This document shows positions 1 to 12,100 of a stretch of 64,000 nt of DNA, one piece after another. Made by a program: the position numbers and the translations under genes. Numbering within the stretch: position 1 is the stretch's first letter; each line of letters opens with the position of its first letter. The notes below the pieces were generated by a model. The model made no database searches and was not told where the DNA came from. It saw nothing but the letters and a program-made list of their open reading frames with translations. The stretch is taken from positions 9,300,001 to 9,364,000 of the forward strand of contig NC_051120.1 in NCBI RefSeq assembly GCF_014839805.1, in the 5' to 3' direction. This stretch comes from Manduca sexta (Eukaryota > Arthropoda > Insecta > Lepidoptera > Sphingidae).

Positions 1-1985
1 CTAACTTGTCATTACTACCATTTTTTATTATAACGATTCGTTTCTGATTTTCTTTGAACTGAATTTGTTCGTTTATTAGAGCAGGTTGATCTCCCAGATA
101 TTTTGCCGGCTTTCTTTTCGTACAATCTGACATTTTGTTTGGAGTATTTTTCATTTCAGTCTGTTTTTTCTTGAAATCAGAAGCTTTTACTGTTTCTCCT
201 CCCCAGTTTTCTTTGTGACGTGATGCAATAACTATATCAACATTATCTTGCTTATTACATCTCAAACAAATTCTTTTTTGACCAAAACCTTCTTCTTGGT
301 CTAGACGAGTAGAACATGAATCTAAATTATGAATTAGTGTTTGACAAATAAAACATTTATGATTACCGACTATTTTCTCATTCCGCATATAAGCAGGACG
401 TGTGGTGCTTTCAAATTTTTGTATCGTTTCTGAGTTAATAAATTTTCCACTAGCTTTGTTTTCGAAATCCGTATAGTCATTAATTTATTCAGTATCATTA
501 GATTGATCGATTTTTGCACTTATTATTTTTAGTTGTCCACTAAGATACTTCAAAAATATTTGTACATATTCATCAACTCTCATTGGTATAACTTCATAGC
601 TTAATAGAGATTTTTTTATTATATTAAAATCACTTTATACACTAGCACTTGAAGCTGGTATTCGACTAATGCCAAATTTATTTCTAATTACACATGACCA
701 TAATGGTAAATCTAATAAATCACTAAGAAGTTTTTTGGCGACCGCTGGATTGAAATGGGCATTAGGTCGGTCACCTACTTCATTTTCTATTAAAAATTTA
801 ACTTCTTCATTTGTGTCATATCCCCACTTTAGCCACCGATTTGAGTCTTTTCTTATTTTATATTTTACTCTATTAATTTCATCGTCTTCATCGAGGTTGT
901 CGGTATCACTTTCTTTAACCATTTGCTTATTTGACGCTGTTGTGGCTTGATGCTGGTTTAGACTTATTTTGGACTTTGGCTCGTGGGATAAATGAATAAA
1001 CTTCGGATATTTGAACTTGAATTTACTAATTTTTAAATTAACCTAGTCGTTACAATAGAAATCAAATCAAGTGTGTTACAACGTTCGTGGAGTAAAACGG
1101 AGGGGAACAATCCACCAATCGCGATAAAACATGTACTGTACGTCAATACTTATTCCTGTGACAAATAATAGATGTCGCCTATAGTTCTCGAGGAATACGA
1201 TCTTGAACAGACGCTTTAGTATGGAAATTATCAATATCTTCATCAGTAATTCACGATTTTAAATAAACACATGCTTTCTCGGTTTCTGTGTCTGTTTCAT
1301 TCGGTAATTTGCCATACGTTTCACATTGAGATATTATTAATATGGCTCTAATTATACTTTTTGCTTCTTCTCTGCTTGTAGTTATTATAAGCTGGCCTAT
1401 TGCAGCTTTATAAAAAATACTAATTCTCGAAGGTAAATCTTTCAACAATCGTACCCATGTATGCATAAAATGTGCATTGTCCATTCTTATGTAGAATAAT
1501 GGAAGAGTTGGTCCACAACAGGAATCAGCGTAATCATTAATCGTTGAACAGTTTATAAAAGCTCTAATAGCACCAGTAAGGAAAGCACGACCACCATCGA
1601 TGACGATTTTGCTCGGTGAAGGAGCTCCTGATCGTATCCACTCCATCAACCAATAATGAATTGGACTAGAAGTTTGGCTTTCACTTATCATTTGTAAAAC
1701 TGATAATTGACCGTTGTCTAAGTTTATTACACCATGATAAAGATAGATTGATTTCGATTTGATGTCATCAAATTTTGTCATTTTCTTAATAATTTTTCCA
1801 GTAGCGTCTATGCACAGACAACTTGGTCCTTTTCCAACGTAGTCACGATATATATTCAGTTGATGTCGACTCTAATAGTGCAAATAAAAGGGGTCCAGGC
1901 CAATGTCTCTTATAATAAATTTTACCTGTGTATGTTTGAATTTTTGGGGGGCTTTGATCGGATCAGGATGTAGAATTTTTTTTTC
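1..1985 (-). pseudogene. Decayed MULE-like transposase, 3' end cut by window edge
   Basis: The minus strand reads as one degraded transposase. From about 1985 downward a frame carries IRDIGLDPF, then a TAG at 1872-1874 where a Trp would fit, then LCIDATGKI (candidate first catalytic Asp, typical of MULE DDE domains), IVIDGGRAF (second Asp) and an H-rich NAHFMHTW. A TGA at 1251-1253 interrupts it; the frame resumes for about 23 codons and stops at 1179-1181. About 250 bp of non-coding DNA follows. From 922 a second frame continues to the window edge, with TAA stops at 635-637 and 485-487. The stop at 635 falls inside an SSASV-stop-SDF motif, where I would expect the conserved Glu. A C-x2-C pair at about 343-354 and another at 258-281 suggest a zinc-binding tail. 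Assignment to the Mutator-like superfamily rests on the D, D and H/E motif spacing and is inferred. Confidence 0.7.
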
Positions 1986-1997
1986 TTTCTTCGTATG

Positions 1998-2050
1998 TCC
2001 ACATGCTGAACATAGGCCTCCCCTAAAAAAATCTTTAGGAGTAATCTACA
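1998..2050 (-). repeat. Short RTE-type LINE 3'-end fragment
   Basis: The string catgctgaacataggcctcc matches the sequence that precedes the (CAT)n tail in the RTE fragments at 30.1 and 34.0 kb. Only about 50 bp is recognisable. Confidence 0.35.
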
Positions 2051-2485
2051 ATATAGGTATTCAAAATAGACTTAAATTTCATTTATTCTTCATTGTCAGA
2101 TGTAAAATTTTGTAACTTGCCGTAGTATTTATCTAATAATATAATTCTAAACAAACATAAATAGCTTTAATGAAAATGCTAATTATAAATGTCAAATTAG
2201 AAATAAAAGCATAAATTTCATTAAGCCGATGTTACGTTACGGAACCAACAATTTTAACGAGATAATTCGTATTGTAGGACAGAGTGTATTTCCGATACAT
2301 GCCAATAAATATAATTTATTGCAATGCTGTAACACAATGGAAGGAATTTATTATTTACATACATATAGTATATGAGTGCCTTTTTCCCTTTTTAGGGGTA
2401 GGCAGGAGTGTCATGCTTTCATTTCGCTGGCTATGCAACACTCCATGTAATAGAGGGTTAGCCTAAACATATTTTACTTTTTATT
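2051..2485. other. AT-rich DNA, no gene seen
   Basis: Open frames here are short and without recognisable protein motifs. Nothing matches the other repeat families in the window. Confidence 0.5.
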
Positions 2486-2800
2486 TAATTAATTAATATC
2501 AACCCTGTATTATATACTGTTATATAGCTGGGCACAGGTCTCCTCTACTACTTGGGGGGATCAGGCCGTAGTCCACAACGTTGACCTAGTGCGGGTTAGC
2601 AGACTTCACATACCCAATTTTTTTTGTAGAGAACTCAGATATGCAGGTTTCCTCACGATGTTTTCCTTCACCGTTATAGCAAACGATAAGTCACAAATAA
2701 TACACACATATTTTTTTAAAAATCAAGGGTGCGTTAGATTTCTACTCGCGCACATTCTTCTCGGCAGTCCGTTTCACTCCCAACTAGGCTATTCCCGCTT
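2486..2800 (-). mobile_element. SINE-A copy
   Basis: It matches, in reverse, the family whose best copies are at 48035 and 52845: a tRNA-like head (gatagactagttggg as box A, aggttcaaatc as box B), the core gaaggaaaacatcgtgagga, and a tail ending in a TATTATT run. The head is at the high-coordinate end. Fairly diverged. Confidence 0.75.
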
Positions 2801-2882
2801 GAACATATTAAAATATATTATTGTATTTAATATGATAATGTTAACTAGGCTAGCCCCGCTTGAACATATTAAAATATATTTT
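2782..2882. repeat. 61-bp tandem duplication overlapping a SINE head
   Basis: The block starting aactaggct, followed by cccgcttgaacatattaa, appears at 2782 and again at 2843. The second copy is cut short near 2882. It spans the junction of the SINE-A head and flanking DNA, so it arose after the SINE inserted. Confidence 0.75.
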
Positions 2883-4140
2883 ATTGTAATTAAATATATT
2901 AATGTAAATTGTATTGTTGTAACAATTAAATTACAACATTCAAAATCAAAGCCAAAGCTATAGTTTCTATAACGTAGCAAAGGCGAACCTGCAAACACCG
3001 AAACCAATCCCGAAGATAATTTAGCGCCTAATGAGGCGGCGGCGGTTACGGTAAACCAATAGCCCCGCACTATATTGTACGGGGATTACAACGTGATGGG
3101 ATTGTGTGCCCCTGAATAGAGTTGGTACCTTTGTGTTTGATAAAGTTATTGACCGTTCAATTTATAGGTCAAGTTATATTAGTTATAGTTTAAGTTATTA
3201 GTCGTTGATGGTTAATGTTTGCTTGAATTGGACATGTTTACATTTTAAGTTATTGCATTGTTTATGCTGGTTTTAGATGATTTCTGTCTTATTTGATGGT
3301 TATTATGTATAAGAAGATAAAGAGACTACATTAGACTTGACAATATTTGAATTTATTGGCAATCTTCCTTATTGACCGTGTGGCCTAATTTCGAAAACTC
3401 GCAGATACGAGTCAATATAAGTTTCCATTATGAAATAATTCACATAATGAGTATGTAAACGTATAGTTCTATCCAGGCCGATGGAAAGACCGGTACTCAC
3501 TCAATCAATCACGTAAGCAAACTTTGGTTTGGAAAAAAAATTCAATTCGCTTTGCGAGGAAGTTGCATTATAAAAATTTTCAGCATAAAAATTAAGATGG
3601 CTATATAAATGTGAAGTTATTTTATTCATACTATGATTTAACCGACGACTAAAAAAGGAAGAGGTTCTCAAATCTAGTTTGTTTTTTTTTTCATTAATAT
3701 TATATTTAAAATATCTGGTCTCTTACACTTTCAAAACGTTGCTTATTTCTGCAAATGTAGAGCAAAATGTATCATTTAATAACCAAAACATAAATCAAAC
3801 GCCACTAGAAAGCCTTTGATGAAGTTAATTTGAATATGAGAAGCATATACGTCAAAAACGACTTAAATATTGCAGTCTCCACTTTGTTTGCTAGTTCAAA
3901 TTAATATGTTCATTATGCATTATGGGTCCCTTTAATTTTTCGTCGGAAATGATAATGGTACATTTGTTATTATATTCTAAAGTTAGGTGCCAGATTAATG
4001 CAGATTGGATATAAAATTGAATTAGCGAGTGCAGTATTTTCTAAAGTTATTCTTTATAAAACTACCCACAATCAGTGCCATCCATTTTATTAATCATGTT
4101 ACATCGAACAGTGCTCTACGTTTGGATAAATATATCTAAA
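2883..4140. other. No gene seen
   Basis: AT-rich DNA with a short GC-rich patch at 2980-3110 containing gcggcggcgg and an imperfect palindrome around ccccgcactatattgtacgg. I could not assign it to a family. Confidence 0.5.
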
Positions 4141-4144
4141 AGTC

Positions 4145-4310
4145 TTAAATTTCATCATCATCATCATCAGCCACATAAAGTCCATTGCTAGAAATAGGCC
4201 TGTCACAAAGATTTCCAGACGGACCCGAAAGTGGCCTGCATCTAACGTGTTCCTGCGACTTTTATTAAATCTTCTGTCTACCTTGCAGGTGAACGTGCAA
4301 TGCTGCACTT
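4145..4310 (-). repeat. RTE-type LINE 3'-end fragment with (CAT)n tail
   Basis: A (CAT)5 run at 4153-4168 is followed by sequence parallel to the 34.0 kb fragment: cagccacataaagtccattg, atttccagacgg, gcctgcatctaacgtgttcc and cttttattaaat. Read on the minus strand this is the end of an RTE reverse-transcriptase ORF and its simple-repeat tail. Confidence 0.7.
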
Positions 4311-4621
4311 ACTCATACTAAAAGTCTTAAAGGACAACGCCCAAAACCAGGCTATCTTTGCGCCAGTCATGCGTCTCAACCAAATATCCACAAAAAATCA
4401 CCATTTTTATTATTACTTTATTTATATTTATTTCAGTCATAAGCGAATGGGGGTTTAAAAGATATGAAAAAAAAGTTGTTTAATTGTTGCAAATAAAACA
4501 TCCGATAATTTACTGCCAATATGGCGAAATGATACCAATTTATAACAAATTCCCTTCTTAGATGGAATAAAAAAGTAATTATGTACAAAAAATGTGCTTG
4601 TACTTGAATTTATAATATATG

Positions 4622-4680
4622 TATATTATTTTATAACAATATATTTATTCATCTCAAATATATTGTTATAAAATAATATA
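4622..4680. repeat. Perfect 24-bp inverted repeat with 11-nt loop
   Basis: Arm 4622-4645 (tatattattttataacaata followed by tatt) is exactly reverse-complementary to 4657-4680. The loop is 4646-4656. The arms are almost pure A/T with one G/C pair. Confidence 0.9.
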
Positions 4681-5580
4681 TTTTACTTGATAATTATGGC
4701 CAAGCTCCAAATAGCTGGAAAAAAAGAAAATATTAATCGTTCCAAAAACAAACAAATGGTGACTTGTACTTGCATTGACAGAAATACTAAAGTCAGCTAA
4801 AATATGTCTGGACTTTATTTTTAAATTATGAATATATGGGTAGAGATTTTTATTCCACAGGCAACTGAAATAAATGACATTTTGACATTTCAGATTTGTT
4901 TGAATGTTAAATAATTAAAATATTATAATATTTATCTTATTCAAGATCGGAGTGTTTTTCTTATGTATTTTAATGTTGAGTCGAGAAATCCTCTGTTAAA
5001 AAACACCGTGTATAGTGTATGTTTCGAACTTTGAGACGGAAGACTTTAGTTTGTTAGCAGCACAATGTCGTCTAGAACCTAGACCCAGGATAGTTAATCG
5101 AGACGGCATATCCCGGCGGTGTATTAACTGCACCTTTGCGGTGCCACAGCAACGACACGTATATTTCTTGGATGACCTGTCCAGTTTGTAAGTTTTGTAG
5201 ATTATTATTAACATACCCACAATGTTGGAAAAATCTTGTCAAAGTTAAAGAAAACAGTTTAACAATAATAATAATCTGAACATGTTTACTCAACTTCTAC
5301 ATTCTATTTTAGGTTTCAAGGCGGGAATGAGTTTGTGCTGCTTGTTGGAGATTAGCTAATAGAGAGGTTCACAGACAACAACATGACATGACCCGACCAG
5401 CACTGCAAGAAGTCATGCACTCACTTCAGGAGTATATATAAACGTGCTGCAGCTATATCAAATTCTTGTTTTTATTTTAGGATGCCAAGAATATATACCT
5501 CTATTAAAAATATACATCTATAATATAAAAATATGCATCCGATTTCGTATTTCTCGTTTTATTTTTCTTTCCCTATGATA
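4681..5580. other. No gene seen
   Basis: AT-rich, with a GC-richer patch at 5060-5160 and another at 5330-5450. Overlapping minus-strand open frames across 4996-5293 show no known motif and no convincing splice sites. Confidence 0.45.
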
Positions 5581-5584
5581 ATTA

Positions 5585-5765
5585 ACTATTAGCGTAATCA
5601 GGCTGTGAAGTGAGTTCCTGGGTTTGATTTCCAGGCCAAGCAACATTTTATCTCGGTGTTTCTGACATGAGTTGCCTGGGATCGGAATCCTCCAAAGAGG
5701 GTTGGCGTCAGGCACAGGCCGGTCATAAACACTTATCTGAATCTATTCTACAATATGTGTTGACG
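5585..5765 (+). repeat. Possible third tRNA-derived SINE family
   Basis: It has a tRNA-head-like start with gggtttgatttcc as a candidate box B, then gccaagcaacattttatctc and gttgcctgggatcgg. It resembles SINE heads but shares no body with SINE-A or SINE-B. Only one copy was seen here. Confidence 0.4.
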
Positions 5766-6599
5766 CCATATTGGAGTGAGATAATGGTAGGTGGAATTAA
5801 AGATTAGGTAATCCATGTAATAGAATAAGTCGTAAGTCAGAAAAATATATAAGTACACAAAAGGTCAGGTAACATAATATGCTCCGCGGAAAAACTAATA
5901 TTCCGTCATATTATCTTTTTAAGTTTTATTGGAGTTTCGTCTTATCAGATATGTTAGTACCTATCATCTTATTATGGCAATTAAAGCTACGTGAAAAGAA
6001 TGTCCAATAATTGCTTATAGCAATAACAAGTAGGTTCTGCAATATTGACCTTAATTAGGCACGTAGTTACTTTCTGCCGTACATTATTGCAGTCCATACT
6101 TAACCTCAAAATAACTGCGTTATAAAAATTCTGATTACTCCGAACTCCCATCGAATATCCAATTGTTTTCAATTTGTATAAGAATTAGGATATATTCCCT
6201 ATAGTTTAGTGAAGGTTTTGTACAGACGCAAGCGTAGCCTAACTTTCATACAAAAATGGGCATTCTCCTTTAATACCAAATAATTAAAAAATAATTGGAT
6301 ATAATGATACGTGAAAATGGCATTTTAAAACTCATGATATACCAAGACTAGTTCTTAATACAGGATAACAAAACAAAATTCCTCAGACCATGTAACTTTT
6401 AATTTTTTTGTAACAAAGAGCACTGATTAAAGGATGGAGAAACGAATCAAAGTTTCTGATGGTAAAAGAGTTCGCAGAGAGTTGAAAAGTAATTTACGGT
6501 GACAACGATTTTTTGTGCTTGGTAACTTGTATAATTTACTTTTAAATTTAATTTTGCATACAAACTAGTAATGAAATTGTTTTATTTAGTTATATAAGT
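5766..6599. other. AT-rich DNA, no gene seen
   Basis: Nothing recognisable on either strand. Confidence 0.5.
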
Positions 6600-6805
6600 A
6601 TACTAGTAAGTTTGAAGGGCTTCACAAGTCGTCTTCCAGTAGCAATTATTGCTGTTACTTCAGCCTGGACTTTGAGTGACTTACTTATAGCTCTTTGAAG
6701 CATGTATATACTAGCAGAATCGTAGTCAACCAGACGAACATTTTTCACCATGTTAACGCCACTATCATGAATTAGTAAATGTATTTTAAGAGCATAGATA
6801 TCCGG
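6600..6805 (-). pseudogene. hAT-type transposase remnant
   Basis: The minus strand has about 65 codons open without a stop. It contains IHDSGVNMVKNVRLVDYDSA, then a stretch around LQRAISKSLKVQ and IIATGRRLVKPFK. This order fits the hAT transposase core, where a D-N-x-x-N-M block precedes an H-x-L-N-L-like helix and an r-x-i-V-x-x-F motif. The usual Cys/His before the helix is not preserved, so this is a fossil fragment. No matching upstream or downstream domain was found. Confidence 0.55.
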
Positions 6806-6852
6806 CGGCTAAATATCCGGCTGCCCGGCTGCAAGGTTGGCTGGATATCCGT
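6796..6852. repeat. Cluster of ATATCCGGC motifs
   Basis: The sequence holds gatatccggcgg, aaatatccggctg, cccggctg and, in partial inverted form, ggctggatatccg. The motif occurs directly beside the hAT remnant and could be its subterminal repeats. Confidence 0.5.
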
Positions 6853-8048
6853 TATTTGTATAATTTGAGACATTGGAGGTTGTTTCATGCTTAATGATTA
6901 ATTTCAAAAATAGGTTTTAACAGATTATACGGTAAAAATAAAACATCGTCGTAATTCTCACTCGTTTTAATTCTCTATAATGTTCGAAGAAACATTGACG
7001 TGTTGACGTCACTACTATAAATAGATTATACCGTTCTAAGATCACAACAAAGTTACGTTTAATATTTACAATAAATAAACTTAAGTACATTATTTACATA
7101 CTAGTCTCATTACTGATACTAGAAAATGTTCATTTAGGTCGTTTCGCACGTCGATCCATTGCTTGTTCCATATGTAGTTGTATTTAATTGCACTGGCTGT
7201 ATAATTATTCTCTTTTGATTGGAAACCTTTTTCGAAATAAACAAACCAGCCAGTACTTTAATCGAAACATACAAAGCGTTATTTTTCAAATAGGCATTTT
7301 ATTTACAACGTAATAAAATAATTCGATTTTTAAATATTCACGTATAGACATGGTGATATGGGAAGTAATGGATCACGTGCCAAAATCGACTTTAAATATT
7401 GCTACATTAAAGATAAAACTGCTCAAATCAGATTTATAAACACCCAATGGCAGGATAGACTTCGAAGCTCACAAATAGGAATGTTGCAAATATTTATAAG
7501 ACGAACGTTTAACCGCTCAAAATGATTCGTAAAAATATCACGAATTCTTTCTAAGATTTATTCAATTCACCTCAGTCCAGTATTAAAATAAGAAATATAC
7601 ATCGATATACGATTAGTTACAACTCTTAGGTGAAAAAGGGTAACTCATGAATAATCGATAATCGTTTTTGGACTTCTATTATAAATAAAACGAATTTAAT
7701 AATTCATGGGGCAAGTATTTTCAAAATACGCCTTATTATGTAAAATCTGAATAAAAATATATAACAAAAATATTAAAACATTTCGTGCTATTTTACTATC
7801 GAATTAAACGTGAAGAGATTATCCGTATATACAAAAAATATGTTTTAAGTACGTGAATTTCTTAATTTATGACTCAAGCGCCAATACTCTAATAAGACGA
7901 ACAAACATACAGACTTACACTCAATAAAACTCTCTTTACCATCGTGAAACCATTTGATCATAATTTATTTATGAAAGAATATTATTCATTTCATCTCAGC
8001 AAATCAGTCGAAATATAATTTTGCAGTTAATATACTTTTGATCAAATA
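6853..8048. other. AT-rich DNA downstream of the cyclase gene
   Basis: No coding frame or repeat recognised. Part of it may belong to the cyclase 3' untranslated region. Confidence 0.5.
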
Positions 8049-8054
8049 TTTATT
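8049..8054 (-). promoter_or_regulatory. Candidate polyadenylation signal of the cyclase gene
   Basis: The minus strand reads AATAAA about 465 bp beyond the stop codon. Another AATAAA lies at 7964-7969. Which is used cannot be told from sequence. Confidence 0.35.
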
Positions 8055-8518
8055 ATGTTTTTGGCAATCTCTCAACTTTACACGCTATCACTTGATCAGA
8101 CACAAAACATAGTTAGACTCAAATGTCATGTTAATAAAGTACAAAATGCAATATTTTAATCACGTGGTACAATATTGAGCCGATCTGATTCCGCTCTTCA
8201 CTCCGTACTGCCTATTTTATACACAAAGATATTAAAAAAAAACTACGCCTACTTCATTATATACATTTAACGAATCTTAGTTACTTACTCAAATGAGGTT
8301 AGTCATTAGCTCAACTTAGTGGACACTAAATATATACAATATTACTACATAAAAATGCTTGCGGTGCACGAAAATATTTCTTATGGAATGTGTCCACAAA
8401 ACCTAATATCTTTTTGAAGAAAACCCGATAAATCTTAATAAAACTCTTCATCAAATTCAACAAAATCGGCTCAACACTGCAGTCAGGTTCAACTCTCGCA
8501 GACATTAAATACAATTTC

Positions 8519-9112
8519 CTAAACGATAGAATCATTAGGTGTTTCCACTTTAGATAAAAGGGGTACACTACTGTAGTCCTTCAAGCGTTCAGCAGCTTTT
8601 TTCGTACCGTTATCGAACGAGCTGGCTGTCGGCAACTTGGATATCCAGTTGTTGTTACCCACTTTATTCGATTTGTGGTTAATCGAATTTGCCTCCTTCA
8701 ATTTAACCTTTGGCTGTCCACCCTGATTCACAGAGTTGTGGTTCAGTGAATTAACGTTTAGAGATATTGAATTGGATACTGATAGTTTGTCTAATTCCTC
8801 GTTGTCTACTCCATTGATTACAGGTTCTGTGGGATCAGATAGTTGTCTCTGCATTACTAAGTTCTGTAGCAGCGGTTGGGCTTCTTTCTCCAGCTTGTTG
8901 ACATCACTGGTCTTCTGCAGGAGTATTCCTGATCCTCGTCTGCTAGAAGACCGGGAGCTTTGGTCCAGCCTTTGCCGGAACGGCGTGAGATGTGACAATG
9001 ACCCACTTTCTGCGGATTGTGTTTGCGCTTTGATCAGCGGGTGTTTCTCTTTCTGAGCGTTGGGGTCTACTTTTTCTCCTAATAACCAATATGTGACTAG
9101 AATTCCTTTGCC
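8519..9112 (-). CDS. Cyclase exon 12: end of catalytic domain and C-terminal tail
   Basis: 594 bp including the stop at 8519-8521. It starts [13 protein letters not shown], the conserved last strand of the cyclase fold, then gives about 185 tail residues rich in Ser and Asn. Notable pieces are [11 protein letters not shown], a candidate PKA/PKG site, and a terminal NDSIV that fits a class I PDZ ligand. The tail has no recognisable domain. Confidence 0.93.
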   Translation of the reverse strand, partial: GKGILVTYWLLGEKVDPNAQKEKHPLIKAQTQSAESGSLSHLTPFRQRLDQSSRSSSRRGSGILLQKTSDVNKLEKEAQPLLQNLVMQRQLSDPTEPVINGVDNEELDKLSVSNSISLNVNSLNHNSVNQGGQPKVKLKEANSINHKSNKVGNNNWISKLPTASSFDNGTKKAAERLKDYSSVPLLSKVETPNDSIV

Positions 9113-12100
9113 CTGTAAAAATATATGGGTTTTAAAATTTGCAATCAATCTCTTTGAGTTATCAATTTGTTTATGAATATCATACATGAGATTTAATTAT
9201 CCATATGATTGCAATTAGACATTAATTACAATAATAATAAATCCAAGAAGTTTATAGAAACCAATAATAAAAATTTAGATTTTTTTTTGCCAAATCTTCA
9301 CATACATGAAAATATACTTCAGAAGGAAAATTACCTTCATAGCGACCTCTCCCCTACACTCCAACTGGAAGGTCCCGAAGGTGTCGAGCAGTTCCTTGGT
9401 GTCAGGAGACACGTGGATCTTCAGAGCCTCGCCATTGGACTCCATACGTGACGCAGTGTTCACCGTGTCTCCGAACAAACAATACCGCGGCATCTTGAGA
9501 CCGACCACTCCAGCCACACACGGACCTGATAGAAAATAATATATTGTTAGAATAAAAAATTGTTGTGAGGGTATTTGTGACACACACTCAATATCAACGC
9601 ATTTATCCCCGAAGGGGTATGCAGAGACGTAACCAAGGCACCCACTTTTCGCCAAGTGTGTTCCGTCCCATGATATGAAAGGGGGCGAGCCTATCGCGAT
9701 ATCGGGCACAAACTCCAGACTCCTGGCTGATACTGATCAGAAAAGCCCAAATATCACTTTGCTCAACCCAAGATTCGAACCCAGAACCTCAGAGTGCTGT
9801 CGTACCGCGCATGCAGTACAACTACGCCATCGAGGCAGTCTTTATTGTCTGTATTTGTGACGCTCTTGCTATAAAGACACTGAGCGTTTGTCAGATCGTG
9901 GCAGTTGGTCGTGGACAGTCGTAGCGATCGGTTGGTTGGTGAATGATTGGCGAAAATATTTCTGTAGTCAGTGATAGTTCTTTTTATTTATTTTTTATTC
10001 AACTTGCTTCCGTTTCTAACAATATATATAAATCAAATGGCTAATTGTTAAGGGTAAGAGGCAGTTCGGCAATTTCTGGCATGCTACTGATCATATAAAT
10101 ATATGAGCCGACCATGTGCAAAAGTGTCACTCTTATTTATGCTCCCAAATTAATGGTGATGAAATGAGTACTATCAACATTAGCTGTTTAATCCAATAAA
10201 CTGTCAAATAAAAGTAACATAAAACTTGTGCCCTAAACTTTTATTTGTTCTCATGAATTAAAATCGTTCATCTCATCGTACGCTATGGTTGTGTTTTTGT
10301 TACAATGTGATTTAACGGGTTTTGCCGTATACTAACCACCACTGCCAACTAAACTTTCAACTGCCTACTGTGGAGTTGTCGCTATTCAATCTAGCACAAA
10401 ATATATCAAGTATCCACCCAGAAGCAACAGTTTAATAGGAGAAGCAAAATAAGATGCTAGAAATTATACGGCCAAGAGATACCATAGTCTTGCTTTAATT
10501 CGTAGTCGCATTGAACAATTCATGCACATTGAATCCAGCTTTAAGCCTCAGATCTAAAGTCTTGATTAAATGTAAGTCTGAGATTGCGAAGAGTTTTCAA
10601 GTGCTCTCCGACATATGCAGGCGTTACTTTTCTTTGGTTCGCGCCACTCAGACAGTTACTTGAGAGTCGCTTCTGTTAAAAACGTGTGAGGTAGTTTGTA
10701 ATTTCGCTGTAACGTACAACTGAAATACAAGATAAGTTCACAAAAAGATTTGTGTCAAATGTATCTTGGGATAAATTTCGAATTAAATACTGGCTTCATT
10801 GTTTTTGAAACTTATGTACACTGTTACTTTGCTACAGAGATACGAAAAATCATGACAATGAACCGTTCAAACGCGAAACACTCTAAAAGTCTTATTATAA
10901 TATTTAAAACTGCATTTAGGACATGACAAAGAGAAATACAAGAATCTGACGAATAACCTTCAACAACGAAGAGGCACTTGCAGAAGAATGTAGAGTATGA
11001 CTTAAAATGCCCTTGCAACATTGATGAAGAGTGAAATTCTCAGAAAGTGAACCCGATATATCATATATATACATAGGTACTAATACACAGGAATGCTATC
11101 TGCCAATCGTTGTAATGATAATTTTACATAAAATAGAAAGGAAAGCCGACGAGAATCAGGTTTTATAAAGTCTTCGCTACTGATACACAATCATGTTGCC
11201 AGGCAGATTTTCCGATAGTGGAATATGATCTTTAATTGACCCTAATAACCATTATGGACGTTGTAGGTTGCGGGTTACATTATCACCAATGAGAAATAGG
11301 CTGTTAAAGGTAATAACTATAAATTACTTAGCACCTGTTTTACACCGCCCAGTAAAGGGTACCAGTCCAAAACATTAAGAAAATAAATAACCGTGTAACC
11401 TACCGAATAAAGCCATGCTGTCTACAGTAATTGCTTTAGAAGGAAGTGTAAGTTGATTTCTTTTAGTTAAACGTCTTATAGCATTATAAAAGTGGTGATA
11501 GACTAGTTGGGAGTGGAACGGACTGCTGAGACGAATGTCTGCTGGTTCAAGACCCAAGAGTACGAACCTCTAACTTTTTAATAGTTATGTGTGTATTCTT
11601 CGTGAATTGTTGCTCGCTTTATTCATGAAAGAGAACATTGTGAGGAAATCTGCCTACTAAGATGCCTGAGAAGATCTCTATAAAAATGTTGACGGTATGT
11701 GTAGTCTGCTAATCCGCACTAGGCCAGCCTGGTGGACTAAGACCTTATCCCTCTTATTAGTAGAAGAGGCCCGTGCCCAAATTCCCAAATACCCAAAAAA
11801 GTTATTTGAATAATATTATACAATAGGCCCATGTTGCTCGCAACTTCAATAACGTGGAACACTATTACCAGTGTAAATGACTCGGTTTGTACATCATTCC
11901 AAGCTAGGTCATAATCTATGGCATGGTCTATCTGTGCCTAATATAATTTCATCCGAAATAGTTCCGCAATTTTTGAGTTAACTACTCTAAACTCAACTGC
12001 AACAACCAGCTGTTTTACACATTTATTTACCCACCACGTTTATAAGAAATATTCAGTGGAATCGGTATCCATAGAAATTTTTTTTAGATCTACCGATAAT

